Below, piece by piece: positions 33,813 to 42,875 of a stretch of DNA of 64,000 bases. Numbering within the stretch: position 1 is the first letter of the stretch; the number at the start of each line of letters is the position of its first letter. Below the pieces are notes generated by a model. That model worked only from the letters and a program-made list of their open reading frames with translations, made no database searches and was not told the DNA's origin. The stretch lies in the NCBI GenBank assembly GCA_964429795.1, contig CAYSCW010000002.1:124001-188000 (forward strand). The letters are read 5' to 3'. Origin of the DNA: CAYSCW01 sp964429795 (GTDB lineage: Bacteria > Acidobacteriota > Aminicenantia > Aminicenantales > Aminicenantaceae). The position numbers and the translations under genes are program-made.

Positions 33813-33990
33813 TTACTCACTCCAATTGTCAAAATATTCTGTCAGTTTCCCTCTTAATATAAAATGTATCTCAATGTTTGACAAGATTTAATAAAGAGAA
33901 GTAAACATCTTCACTCCGTAATCAAGGAAGAGAGGTGGGGGGAGAAGTTGACAACTCAGTTGACGAGGAGTAATTTTTAATTGAAAACAA

Positions 33991-34881
33991 ATGTCAAAGG
34001 TCATCATAGTCAAAGGTAAGGGCATCATCGACTCCAGCGGCGATGTTAACCAGGAGAAACTCATTCAGATGTACAGGCAAGGAATAAAAAGTCTAACGGA
34101 TTATGTCGATCTGAGAGATAGTCTCCGTCAGTTTTTCAAAGGGAATGACAGAATCGGTATTAAAATCAATACTATCAGCGGCAAAAAACTTTCCTCCCTT
34201 CCTGCAACCTCTTTATCGCTAGCTAGACTGATCGCAGAAAACGGACTGAGCGAAGAAAATATATTCATATGGGATAGGACAAACAGAGAGCTGAAGCAAG
34301 CCGGCTATCGTCTCAACATGAACCAGAGAGGAATAAAGGTTTTTGGCACGGATGCCAACGGTGTTGGCTACGAAAGGGAGCTGGTTTCCCATCGAAATAT
34401 CGGGAGCCTCTTTTCATCCATTCAGGCGCGTTTCATCACCGCTTCTGTGAGCCTTGCTGTGTTGAAGGATCATGGAATGGCAGGAGTCACAGCCGGGATG
34501 AAGAATTATTTTGGAGCTATCCATAATCCCAATAAATATCACGATTCTCATTGTGATCCCTTCATCGCTGAGTTGTTTGAAACGGAGTACATCAGGGAAA
34601 AGCAAAGGTTTTCCATCCTCGATGCTCTGCTGGTGCAATATCATCGTGGGCCTTCTTATCACGCAAAATGGGCTGAAAAATACGAAGCGCTCATCTTCGG
34701 CCGTGATCCGGTCGCAGTCGATTCTATCGGTTGGAAAATCATAGAGAACCTGAGAGCAAAAAAAGGATTACCAACTCTAAAGGAGGAAGGCAGGGAACCA
34801 TCATATATTCGCACAGCCGAAAAACTTGGATTGGGAACAGCTGATTGGGAGAAGATACAAATCACCATAGAAGAAGTGTGA
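33991..34881 (+). CDS. DUF362 domain protein
   Basis: A 296-residue DUF362-type protein. Family blocks are visible: the N-terminal RIGIKINTISGKKLSSLPATS, an ENIFIWDRTNREL stretch, SVSLAVLKDHGMAGVTAGMKNYFGAIHNPNKYH and a C-terminal ALIFGRDPVAVDSIGWKIIENLR. No ferredoxin Cys cluster is present, unlike longer members. The function of the family is not settled. It lies 6 bases upstream of the radical SAM gene, so the two are probably made together. A TTGACA-17-TAATTT pair near 33947-33975 is a plausible promoter. Confidence 0.85.
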   Translation: MSKVIIVKGKGIIDSSGDVNQEKLIQMYRQGIKSLTDYVDLRDSLRQFFKGNDRIGIKINTISGKKLSSLPATSLSLARLIAENGLSEENIFIWDRTNRELKQAGYRLNMNQRGIKVFGTDANGVGYERELVSHRNIGSLFSSIQARFITASVSLAVLKDHGMAGVTAGMKNYFGAIHNPNKYHDSHCDPFIAELFETEYIREKQRFSILDALLVQYHRGPSYHAKWAEKYEALIFGRDPVAVDSIGWKIIENLRAKKGLPTLKEEGREPSYIRTAEKLGLGTADWEKIQITIEEV

Positions 34882-34887
34882 ATAAAA

Positions 34888-36009
34888 ATGGAAAGGCGAA
34901 ATTTTTTTAAGGCAGCAGGAGGCGCTGGCCTCCTAGCCTGTTCAAACCTGAAGCCCTTTTTGATGGATCTTTACGCATTCAGCGACGAGGCTAACCTTTC
35001 TAAGGTGGAAGCCCGTTATTACAGGAAGCTACCTGACAGGGAAATTGAGTGTCTGCTTTGCCCTCGATTCTGTAAATTGGGAGATAAAGAAAGAGGATAT
35101 TGCGGGGTCAGAGAAAATATGGAAGGGACCTATTATACTCTGGTTTATGGGAAAGTATGTACGATTCAGATCGATCCTATAGAGAAGAAGCCCTTGTTCC
35201 ACTTTATTCCCGGAAGTAGCGCTTTTTCCTTGGCCACCGCCGGCTGCAATGTCAACTGCAAATTTTGTCAAAACTGGGAAATAAGCCAGGTGAGGCCTGA
35301 ACAGGTTCGCAATTACGACCTGCCTCCCCGCCAAGTCGCGGCATTAGCTCAGAACAACCGCTGTTCTGTCATCGCTTATACATACACAGAACCGGTTATC
35401 TTCTTTGAATATATGTATGACTCTTCCCTCTTGGCTCACAAACAAGACATCAAGAACGTGGTTATAACTGGCGGACATATCAACCCAGAACCGCTTCAAG
35501 ACTTAGTCAAAGTGGTGGATGCCATCAAAATAGATTTGAAAGCTTTTTGCCAGGATTTTTATACTGATTATGTCAGAGGGGAATTGCAGCCAGTGTTGGA
35601 AGCCATAAAAATCGTGCACAAAAGCGACGCATGGCTGGAAGTCGTCTATCTGGTCATCCCTAGTTTGAATGACAGCACAGAAGAAATCCGCAAAATGTCC
35701 CAGTGGATCATGAAGGAAGTGGGGCCAGACGTCCCTGTTCATTTTAACCGTTTCCATCCCATGTACCTGATCAAAAATCTTCCCCCTACTCCTATATCAA
35801 CTCTGGAAAAAGCAAGGAACATTGCTCTTGAAGAAGGGCTTCAATATGTTTACATCGGGAATGTCCCTGGTCATGAAGCAGAAAGCACCTACTGCCCTCA
35901 TTGTAAGAAGACTGTCATCAAACGCATCGGCTACGAGATAAAGAAAGTCGATCTGATAAAAGGCCAATGCAAGTTCTGCGGTCATCCTATCCCTGGGATT
36001 TGGATTTGA
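34888..36009 (+). CDS. amrS: AmmeMemoRadiSam-type radical SAM enzyme with Tat-like N-terminus
   Basis: A 373-residue radical SAM protein. The cluster motif CNVNCKFC (Cys120, Cys124, Cys127) binds the 4Fe-4S/AdoMet centre. Other blocks match the AmrS/PflA-like family: ECLLCPRFCKLGDKERGYCGVREN near the start, FHFIPGSSAFSLATAGC, YTYTEPVIFFEYMYD, DAIKIDLKAF and HFNRFHPMY. A C-terminal CPHC...CKFCGHP pair may bind zinc or iron. The N-terminus MERRNFFKAAGGAGLLACS resembles a twin-arginine signal, which would be odd for a radical SAM enzyme. The partner AMMECR1 and MEMO proteins are not in the window. It may share a pathway with the DUF362 gene 6 bases upstream. Confidence 0.82.
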   Translation: MERRNFFKAAGGAGLLACSNLKPFLMDLYAFSDEANLSKVEARYYRKLPDREIECLLCPRFCKLGDKERGYCGVRENMEGTYYTLVYGKVCTIQIDPIEKKPLFHFIPGSSAFSLATAGCNVNCKFCQNWEISQVRPEQVRNYDLPPRQVAALAQNNRCSVIAYTYTEPVIFFEYMYDSSLLAHKQDIKNVVITGGHINPEPLQDLVKVVDAIKIDLKAFCQDFYTDYVRGELQPVLEAIKIVHKSDAWLEVVYLVIPSLNDSTEEIRKMSQWIMKEVGPDVPVHFNRFHPMYLIKNLPPTPISTLEKARNIALEEGLQYVYIGNVPGHEAESTYCPHCKKTVIKRIGYEIKKVDLIKGQCKFCGHPIPGIWI

Positions 36010-38296
36010 AACAAGCCCTTCCTCCTTTTCTACTTGGATTTCTGGCCCTTTCTTTTCAAATCTTCTTGCTCAGGGAATTTTCTGTTCATTTCTATGGCAA
36101 TGAAATTACCTTCGGTTTGCTTCTTGCCTCCTGGTTGCTGTGGGGCGGGTTAGGAAGCATTTTGGCCTCTCGCTTTAAGTACAATCCACAAAGACTCCCT
36201 CAGATATATTATCTGGTCATCCTCCTCTACCCTCTTTGCTTAGTAGGACTCAGGTTTTCCCGCTTTTTTCTCCATCTTCTCCCTGGCGAAATCACGGGAA
36301 TGTTCCCCATACTGATCTACTCCCTTCTAGTGACTTTGTTTGTGAGTTTTCCTTTGGGAATTCTATTTGTCTTCAATACCCATTTCCAAAAAGGAAATCT
36401 CTATCAAGTCTATTTTCTTGAATCAGTTGGTTCTTCGGCGGCAGGTCTGGCGGTCTATCTTCTCTTCATTCCTCTTTTTTCCAATTGGCATGGAGCGGCC
36501 CTCATTGCTTTGCTGGCTTGTTCTGCCGTATTTTTTTCTTTTGGAGAAAAAAAATATAAACCTCTTTTTTTATTCATTCTTATAACTTTAATCCTATTCG
36601 GAGTCTTTGATCTTCCTAGCCAGCGAATCTACTGGAAACCCTATAATCTTGAAGAAAGCAAAGATACCATTTATGGAAAGCTTCAAGTCCTCCAAACACA
36701 AGAACAAATTTCTCTTTACAACAACTCTCTTCTTGTCTATTCCTATCCCAATCTTGCAGCTGCCGAAGAATCTGTCCACTTCACTCTTCTCCAGAAACCA
36801 GAGGCAGAGAAAGTTCTTCTCATAGGAGGTGGTGCGGGCGGTAGTCTTCGAGAAATCTTGAAATACCTTTCGGTAAAGGTCGATTATGTGGAAATAGATC
36901 CTGAGATCATAAATCTGTCTGTGAAGTTCCTCCCAGAGGAAGAAAAAGCAGTCTTAAAGAATAAACGAGTTCATATTTTTTATCAAGATGGAAGGGCATT
37001 CCTCAGCACTGCTCAAAAAAAATATGACATAATCATTCTTAACCTTCCCGAACCTGCTACTGCTCAGATCAATCGATTTTATACCAAAGAATTTTTTCTC
37101 ATTGCCAGAGATAAATTAGAGGAGGCCGGTATTTTCTCTTTTCGAGTCTCCTCAGCAGAAAATTACATCAGCGCGGAGCTTCAGAATTTCCTTTCCTCTC
37201 TTTATTTCACTCTCAAGGAGGTCTTTCCAGAGGTCAAAGTAGTTCCAGGGAGTACCAATATCTTTTTGGCATCGGATCGTCCTCTGACAATAGACTCTGA
37301 ACATCTTATCCGAAAAATCAGAGAGCTCCGTCTCCAAAACACTTATGTAAGTCCTGAACTACTTTTTGCTCGGTTAAACCCACTGAGAGTCAACATGTTA
37401 AAAGAGAAGCTAGTCCAAGGGAATAAGGCAATTAACCTGGACTTCATTCCTATTAGCTACTTCTACAATTCTGTCCTATGGAGCACTCTGTTCAGGGGCC
37501 TGGAAAAAAGAGTATTTTCATTCCTCTCCCATCTGAGCTTTTTCTGGCTGTTGGATTTTCCCCTTTTTCTTTTTGTCCTCTTCCTGATCTTGTTATGGTT
37601 GGCGAAAAAGAGAACATCTTTTTTCCTGGTTCCTCTGGCCGTTATGGGTTTCACCACCATCGTTTTTGAGATCATTGTTATCATCTCTTTCCAGACCTTG
37701 TACGGATATCTCTATCAAAGAATTGCCCTTCTTCTGGCTTCCTTCATGATTGGTTTGTCTCTGGGTGCGTTTCGAGGAAAAAAAAGAAAAAGAATTGACT
37801 TTGCCCGTCTGCTCTTCATTCAATTTTGCTTCATGCTCATAGTCCTGGTTTTCTATCTAACCCTTAAGCTCCACCCTCCTGAGATCCTTTTTTTCATTTT
37901 TCTTCTCGTGCTTGGGTTTCTAGGGGGAGNNNNNNNNNNNNNNNNNNNNNNNNNNNNNNNNNNNNNNNNNNNNNNNNNNNNNNNNNNNNNNNNNNNNNNN
38001 NNNNNNNNNNNNNNNNNNNNNNNNNNNNNCCTCCTGAGATCCTTTTTTTCATTTTTCTTCTCGTGCTTGGGTTTCTAGGGGGAGATCTGTTTGTGGTCTC
38101 CAATGGCCTCTTCCTCAAAGAAAGAAAAAACTATGGATTGGGCTATGGCCTGGATTTATTGGGTTCCTTCGTGGGTGCTCTTGTTGCTTCTTCTTTTCTC
38201 ATCCCCTTAGTCGGTCTTCCTCTGCTCCTCAGGTATCTCTTCCTTGTTAACTCCTTCTGTCTGTTGTTTCTTGTTGCCGGGCTCTTCAGGCGCTAA
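36006..38296 (+). CDS. membrane-embedded spermidine-synthase-like protein, interrupted by an assembly gap
   Basis: Many membrane helices surround a central methyltransferase-fold domain of the spermidine synthase type: LLIGGGAGGSLREILKYL, VDYVEIDPEIINL, FYQDGRAFL and NLPEPATAQINRFYTKEFF. These proteins probably make or transfer an aminopropyl-type group, but substrates are unproven. The 100 N at 37930-38029 are flanked by identical 55-base copies; removing one copy plus the N joins both halves in frame, giving about 711 residues and the ending LVAGLFRR. The start is uncertain: TTG 36006 overlaps the amrS stop, while ATG 35967 lies 43 bases inside amrS. Confidence 0.8.
37875..37929 (+). repeat. 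left copy of the 55-base gap-flanking duplicate
   Basis: Identical to 38030-38084. It is the overlap of two contig ends, not a biological repeat. Confidence 0.9.
37930..38029. other. assembly gap of exactly 100 N
   Basis: The length is the usual placeholder for a gap of unknown size. The identical flanks indicate that the true gap is negative: the contigs overlap by 55 bases. Confidence 0.97.
38030..38084 (+). repeat. right copy of the 55-base gap-flanking duplicate
   Basis: Identical to 37875-37929. Merging the two restores one reading frame for the membrane protein. Confidence 0.9.
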
Positions 38297-38373
38297 TTTC
38301 GCAAGATTTACTTCCATTTTGTCCAGTCGATTCCGCAACCATATCATTAATCATTAAGATCGCCTCAAACTCC

Positions 38374-38402
38374 TTGACAGGGTGAACAATTTATGTTTTA
38401 CT
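38374..38402 (+). promoter_or_regulatory. possible promoter for the hdr/kor/flx operon
   Basis: TTGACA at 38374-38379 and TTTACT at 38397-38402, spacer 17 bases. The -10 is only a fair match. It lies 27 bases before a palindrome at 38429. Confidence 0.4.
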
Positions 38403-38428
38403 GAAAGGTAATTCATCATTCTACAAAT

Positions 38429-38445
38429 CCTATAAAGTTTATAGG
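38429..38445 (+). promoter_or_regulatory. 17-bp perfect palindrome, candidate operator
   Basis: CCTATAAAGTTTATAGG is a perfect inverted repeat around a central G, 37 bases before hdrC and just downstream of the candidate promoter. Its position suits a repressor site governing the redox operon; TATAAA inside it could instead be a -10 box. Confidence 0.45.
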
Positions 38446-38481
38446 CATTAAAATTCTTAACCCTAAAATGAGTCAATCCAT

Positions 38482-38889
38482 ATGAGAATCAACTTATCAC
38501 AAAGAAAAACCAAAGACGATTTTGTTCTTAAAGTCCAGGAATTGAGCGGACAGAATCTCCTCGCTTGTTACCAGTGCGGGAAGTGCTCCGCAGGGTGCCC
38601 CGCAGTATCTCAAATGGACATTCTTCCCAATCAGATTATCCGCTACGCCCAGCTTGGATTCAAGGATGAGCTTCTTAAATCCAAAGCCATTTGGGTCTGC
38701 GCTTCCTGTATGACTTGCAATGCGCGATGTCCGAAGGGAATCAACATTGCAGAAGTCATAGAAGCCTTAAGACAGATACTGCTGCGAAAAAGGATGGATC
38801 ATGTGAAATTGGATAAACTCACCGATGAAGAAAAGGAAAACGTTCCTCCTATTGCATTGGTCAGCAACTTCAGAAAATTCACATCATAA
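38482..38889 (+). CDS. hdrC: heterodisulfide reductase-like subunit C
   Basis: A 135-residue iron-sulfur protein. Two ferredoxin motifs, CYQCGKCSAGCP and CASCMTCNARCP, hold two 4Fe-4S clusters that pass electrons from HdrA to HdrB. The GINIAEVIEALRQILLR stretch after the second motif is typical of HdrC. It opens a run of 13 redox genes on one strand and stands 56 bases before hdrB. In non-methanogens HdrABC reduces a disulfide that is often unidentified (DsrC in sulfate reducers); no DsrC is in the window. Confidence 0.93.
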   Translation: MRINLSQRKTKDDFVLKVQELSGQNLLACYQCGKCSAGCPAVSQMDILPNQIIRYAQLGFKDELLKSKAIWVCASCMTCNARCPKGINIAEVIEALRQILLRKRMDHVKLDKLTDEEKENVPPIALVSNFRKFTS

Positions 38890-38944
38890 ATTTACAATAG
38901 GATGAAATATTATATATTCATATCAAAACAAATAGGAAATCATA

Positions 38945-39823
38945 ATGAAAATAAGCTATTATCCCGGTTGCACCCTGAAAAGCAATGCGAAAAATTTTGA
39001 AGATTCAGCCCTTTGTTCCTTAAAAAACCTGGGAGTGGAAGTCGAAGAGCTCCCACGATGGAACTGCTGTGGTACCGTCTTTTCTCTAGCTACAGATGAT
39101 TTGATTCATCATGTAGCACCCATCCGCAACCTGCTTCGGGTTAAAGAATCCAATTCAAACAGGGTAATGACCCTTTGTGCCATGTGCTATAACACCTTAA
39201 AAAGAGCCAACGAACGGGTCAAATCTGATCCAGAAAGTTTGGATAAAATCAATAAGTTCATGTACAGGGAAAACATCGAATACGAAGGAGACGTAAAGAT
39301 TTTCCACCTTTTAGAATTGCTCAGGGATGAAATCAAATTCGAAAATATCGCCAAGAAAGTGATCAAGCCTCTTAAGAATTTAAGAATTGCCAATTATTAT
39401 GGATGTATGTTGGTTCGGCCCAAGGAGGTGGGGCTTGACGACGTGGAAAACCCCACTGTGTTGGAGGATTTGGTGAGTGCTTTAGAAGGGGATCCGGTTG
39501 ATTTTCCTTACAAGACTGAATGTTGCGGAGCTTATCAGACTGTTGATAAACCAGAAATGGTGGCCGATCGCACTTATCATATCCTTACCTCTGCTCAAAA
39601 CCAGGGGGCAGATATCGTCTCTGTCAGTTGCCCTCTCTGTGCCTTCAATCTGGACCATCGACAGAAAGAGACTATTCAAAAGCACCCAGAATTTAAGCAC
39701 ATGCCGATTCTCTATTTTACCCAGATCCTTGCCCTTGCTTTAGGCTGTTCAGAGAAGGATCTACGATTTGATCTCCATTATATTGACCCCAAACCTATTC
39801 TAAAAGAGAAAGGATTAATCTGA
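38945..39823 (+). CDS. hdrB: heterodisulfide reductase-like subunit B
   Basis: A 292-residue protein with two CCG domains. The first has CTLKSNAKNF, NCCGTVF and CAMC; the second has YGCMLVRP, ECCGAYQ and SCPLCAFNL. Both complete Cys sets are present, so it should carry the two non-cubane 4Fe-4S clusters that cleave disulfides in HdrB. It therefore provides the catalytic end of an Hdr complex with HdrC directly upstream; the HdrA subunit is encoded 3 kb downstream after the kor genes. The natural disulfide in this organism is unknown. Confidence 0.94.
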   Translation: MKISYYPGCTLKSNAKNFEDSALCSLKNLGVEVEELPRWNCCGTVFSLATDDLIHHVAPIRNLLRVKESNSNRVMTLCAMCYNTLKRANERVKSDPESLDKINKFMYRENIEYEGDVKIFHLLELLRDEIKFENIAKKVIKPLKNLRIANYYGCMLVRPKEVGLDDVENPTVLEDLVSALEGDPVDFPYKTECCGAYQTVDKPEMVADRTYHILTSAQNQGADIVSVSCPLCAFNLDHRQKETIQKHPEFKHMPILYFTQILALALGCSEKDLRFDLHYIDPKPILKEKGLI

Positions 39824-39829
39824 GGACAA

Positions 39830-40105
39830 ATGGTCTATTTTGGTGATTTAAAACCGAAAAAGGGGAAAATCCATATCCTTAAAGACAGATGCAAAGGTTG
39901 TGGATTTTGTGTGGAATATTGTCCAAAAGATGTTCTAGAGATGTCCGAAGAATTCAACATCAAAGGCTATCATCCTCCCTTTGTCAAGGATGAGGACAAA
40001 TGCCTCTATTGTCAGCTCTGTGAGACCATATGCCCTGAATTTGCTATCTTTGTCACTCTCAAGAAAGAGGAGGAGGAAGGTGAAAAAGATGAAAGCCGAC
40101 CCTAA
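39830..40105 (+). CDS. korD: 2-oxoacid:ferredoxin oxidoreductase, ferredoxin-like delta subunit
   Basis: A 91-residue two-cluster ferredoxin. CKGCGFCVEYCP and CLYCQLCETICP each bind a 4Fe-4S cluster. The N-terminal PKKGKIHILKDR and the acidic tail are as in KorD/OorD. It accepts electrons from the TPP-containing KorAB core and hands them to free ferredoxin or directly to a partner. It starts 6 bases after hdrB and its end overlaps korA by 17 bases, tying the Hdr and Kor parts into one transcript. Confidence 0.93.
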   Translation: MVYFGDLKPKKGKIHILKDRCKGCGFCVEYCPKDVLEMSEEFNIKGYHPPFVKDEDKCLYCQLCETICPEFAIFVTLKKEEEEGEKDESRP

Positions 40106-41246
40106 AGGAGTATTAACTGGAGCCCATTATTTAGACGGAGATTATGCTCTTGCAGAGGGAGCCCTGGCAGCGGGATGCCGTTTTTTCGCTGGCTATCCGA
40201 TCACTCCTTCCACAGAAACGGCCGAAAGATTTTCAGCGAGAATTCCTTATGTAGGAGGAATCTTTATCCAGATGGAAGACGAGCTCGGCTCCATTGCAGC
40301 TCTGATTGGGGCCTCTTGGGGAGGGAAAAAAGCCATGACTGTGACCTCAGGACCAGGCTTTTCCCTTATGATGGAAAACATCGGCCTGGCCTGCATGATG
40401 GAGACACCTCTAGTCATCGCTAACGTCCAAAGAGGAGGGCCATCGACTGGGCTTCCTACCCTGACAGGTCAACAAGATATGATGCAAGCCAAATGGGGGT
40501 CTCATGGAGATTATGAAATCATCGCCCTTTCTCCTGATTCTCCACAAGAGTGTTTTGACCTGACCATCGAGGCTTTCAACCTCTCTGAAACCTATCGCGT
40601 TCCCGCTTTTGTGATGACTGACGAATGTGTTGGGCATATGCATGAGAGAGTAATCATCCCCCCAGCAGAAGAAATAGAACTCGTTGAGAGGAAGTGGTAC
40701 ACAGGGCCCAAGGACAAATATCTTCCCTACAAGCCTGACAAGGATATGATTCCCTTCATGGTCAAGGCCGGAGATGGCTACCTTTTCCACACCACAGGCC
40801 TTACCCATGACGAACGAGGCTATCCTGTGATCGACGCCGAATGCCAGGATTTTTGTGTCCGCCATTTATGCGATAAAATCAGGAAAAATGCCGATAAAAT
40901 AATACGAATTGAAGAAGAAGAAACTGATGGTGCTGAAGTCATTGTTGTCTCATATGGAATCACATCTCGGGTAGCCATCAGAGCTGTCCAAAAGGCAAGG
41001 AAAGCTGGTATTAAAGTTGGAACATTAAGGTTGATCACTGTCTGGCCTTTCCCAGAAAAGAGGATATATCAACTTGCCAAAAAGGTAAGAGCCTTTGTTG
41101 TGCCGGAAATCAATTACCGCCAGATCGTCTTTGAAGTGGAACGATGTACAGCTGGTGAGGCGCCTGTTATCCATGTTCCCCATTGTGGAGGTTGGGTCCA
41201 TGACCCAGAAGAAATCTTCAAAGCCATTAAGGAGGCTGCAAAATGA
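40089..41246 (+). CDS. korA: 2-oxoacid:ferredoxin oxidoreductase subunit alpha
   Basis: A 385-residue alpha subunit. GYPITPSTETAE near residue 37 binds the TPP/CoA region; MTVTSGPGFSLMMENIGLACMMETPLVIANVQRGGPSTGLPT is the family hallmark, and IVVSYGITSRVAIRAV marks the transketolase-C domain. The enzyme oxidises a 2-oxoacid plus CoA to acyl-CoA, CO2 and reduced ferredoxin. 2-oxoglutarate is the best guess from the DABC order, but branched-chain 2-oxoacids cannot be ruled out. The start at 40089 has a strong GGAGGAAGG ribosome site; longer in-frame extensions lie in korD. Confidence 0.93.
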   Translation: MKADPKGVLTGAHYLDGDYALAEGALAAGCRFFAGYPITPSTETAERFSARIPYVGGIFIQMEDELGSIAALIGASWGGKKAMTVTSGPGFSLMMENIGLACMMETPLVIANVQRGGPSTGLPTLTGQQDMMQAKWGSHGDYEIIALSPDSPQECFDLTIEAFNLSETYRVPAFVMTDECVGHMHERVIIPPAEEIELVERKWYTGPKDKYLPYKPDKDMIPFMVKAGDGYLFHTTGLTHDERGYPVIDAECQDFCVRHLCDKIRKNADKIIRIEEEETDGAEVIVVSYGITSRVAIRAVQKARKAGIKVGTLRLITVWPFPEKRIYQLAKKVRAFVVPEINYRQIVFEVERCTAGEAPVIHVPHCGGWVHDPEEIFKAIKEAAK

Positions 41247-42106
41247 AAAAAGAAGACCTTCTTGAAGATAGAAGCCCCATAGAAGATTTTTTGCGCATGG
41301 ATAGAATTCCGCATATCTGGTGTCCAGGTTGTGGAATCGGCATAGTGGTTACTTCCTTTGCTGAAGCTCTCCGCAAGAGTGAGATCGATCTGGATAAAGT
41401 GGCAGTAGTATCAGGAATCGGATGCACAGGAAGAGTAGCAGGTTATGTCAAGCTGGATTCTTTTCACACCACCCATGGCCGGGCTATTCCCTTTGCTACG
41501 GGTTTGAAACTGGCCAATCCCGAGTTGAAGGTCGTCGTCTTCAGCGGGGATGGAGATATCTTTGGAATCGGAGGCAATCACTTCATTCATGCAGCACGTA
41601 GGAACATGGATATCATTGTCATCTGTGTCAATAATTTTAATTATGCCATGACCGGAGGTCAGGTGGCAGCTACAACGCCAATAATGGCCAACGCTTCCAC
41701 AGCTCCCTATGGCAATTTCGAATATCCCTTCAGCCTCCCTTACCTTGCAGATGCCTCTGGAGCCACTTATGTAGCACGCTGGACAGCCCTCCATCTGAGA
41801 AGAGTCACTAAATCCATCCAAGAGGCTTTAGCCAAGAGGGGATTTTCTTTTATCGAGGTCATAACGCCTTGTGTCACACTGTATGCCCGAAGGAACCGTT
41901 TAGGCGACGGATTAAACCTCCTGAAGTATTATTACGAAAAATCGGAAATTCAGCATGGAGCAGACACCAGAACACTCGACATCAGTTATCAAGGAAAGCT
42001 CATCGTGGGCAAATTTGTGGACATCGAGAAGCCCCCTTTTCTGGATTGCATGAATGAACATTTGGCCAAGGTTTTGGGCGAAAAATACCAAGCTTATGGA
42101 GTATAA
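41243..42106 (+). CDS. korB: 2-oxoacid:ferredoxin oxidoreductase subunit beta
   Basis: A 287-residue TPP-binding subunit. HIWCPGCGIGIV near residue 23 holds Cys residues of the family; the TPP motif is GDGDIFGIGGNHFIHAARRNMDIIVICVNNFNYAMTGGQ in the usual place, with the diphosphate site GDGD and NN. It forms the catalytic core with KorA. It overlaps korA by 4 bases (ATGA) and is followed by korC after 3 bases. The NFNYAMTGGQ stretch is typical of 2-oxoglutarate-type enzymes, again without proof of substrate. Confidence 0.94.
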   Translation: MKKEDLLEDRSPIEDFLRMDRIPHIWCPGCGIGIVVTSFAEALRKSEIDLDKVAVVSGIGCTGRVAGYVKLDSFHTTHGRAIPFATGLKLANPELKVVVFSGDGDIFGIGGNHFIHAARRNMDIIVICVNNFNYAMTGGQVAATTPIMANASTAPYGNFEYPFSLPYLADASGATYVARWTALHLRRVTKSIQEALAKRGFSFIEVITPCVTLYARRNRLGDGLNLLKYYYEKSEIQHGADTRTLDISYQGKLIVGKFVDIEKPPFLDCMNEHLAKVLGEKYQAYGV

Positions 42107-42109
42107 ATC

Positions 42110-42745
42110 ATGAGTGAAATAAGGTTTTCTGGTTTTGGTGGACAGGGCATCATTCGTTGTGGCCTTATTACGGGAAAGGCCATTTCCTTATTCGACAACA
42201 AGCATACAGCCATGACCCAGAGCTTCGGACCAGAGGCCCGAGGAAGTGCCTGCAGCTCTCAGTTGGTGGTCTCCGAGGAGCGGGTCCTCTATCCTTATAT
42301 CACCCGTCCGGAAATCCTTGTATCCATGAGTCAAGAAGCGTATGAAAAGTATGAGCCTGAACTCCGAGACGATGGGATTCTTATCATCGACAAAGATTTG
42401 GTCAGATTAAAACCGACCAAGAGAGGCATTAAAGTCTATGCGATACCCGCCACCAGATTTGCTGAAGAATTAGGCAATCGGATTATCGCCAACCTGGTCA
42501 TGCTGGGCTTTTTTACTGCTGTCACCGAATTGGCTTCGCCTGAGGCCATGAAGAAAGCTCTTCCTGGTTTGGTTCCTGGTCGATTCCTAGAACTGAACAT
42601 AAAAGCCTTTGATAGAGGTTATGACTATGGAAAAGATATCATGGCTGAAGAAAAAAAATCAAAGCCGAAGTTGAAAAAACAAAGCACAAAAAAAACCCCG
42701 GCCAAACCAGTCAAGAAAAAGAAAGCCAAAAAACAAAAGAAATAA
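42110..42745 (+). CDS. korC: 2-oxoacid:ferredoxin oxidoreductase subunit gamma
   Basis: A 211-residue gamma subunit. The glycine-rich start SGFGGQGIIRCGLITGKAI and TQSFGPEARGSACSSQLVVSEE are diagnostic, with GNRIIANLVMLGFFTAVTEL later. Beyond about residue 180 there is an unusual Lys-rich tail (KKSKPKLKKQSTKKTPAKP and more) of roughly 35 residues not needed for the fold; it might bind nucleic acid or acidic partners, but it could simply be a low-complexity extension. It ends the kor block; 130 bases with strong inverted repeats separate it from hdrA. Confidence 0.92.
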   Translation: MSEIRFSGFGGQGIIRCGLITGKAISLFDNKHTAMTQSFGPEARGSACSSQLVVSEERVLYPYITRPEILVSMSQEAYEKYEPELRDDGILIIDKDLVRLKPTKRGIKVYAIPATRFAEELGNRIIANLVMLGFFTAVTELASPEAMKKALPGLVPGRFLELNIKAFDRGYDYGKDIMAEEKKSKPKLKKQSTKKTPAKPVKKKKAKKQKK

Positions 42746-42761
42746 CCGATGCAATGTAGCT

Positions 42762-42856
42762 ACCATTCCTCGAATGGTCCGTTGAATAGAATGCTCGTGC
42801 CTGATGCCTCCACCAGAGTGGAGGGCCCGTTAACGGATTGAGCCGAGAAAACGAGC
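42762..42856 (+). ncRNA. candidate structured RNA leader upstream of hdrA
   Basis: Four perfect stems fit one fold: ACCATT (42762-42767) with AATGGT (42773-42778); GCTCGT (42793-42798) with ACGAGC (42851-42856) closing a junction; CCTCCAC (42807-42813) with GTGGAGG (42818-42824); and CCG-TTAA-CGG (42827-42836). It ends 19 bases before the hdrA ATG, so it could act on hdrA translation. I do not match it to a known riboswitch class. It could also be a processing or attenuation site in the long operon. Confidence 0.45.
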
Positions 42857-42875
42857 TTGAGATGAGAGGATAAAA

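Noticed and set aside
37875..38084. Genuine 55-bp direct repeat
   Set aside because: Identical copies on both sides of exactly 100 N are best explained as overlapping contig ends.
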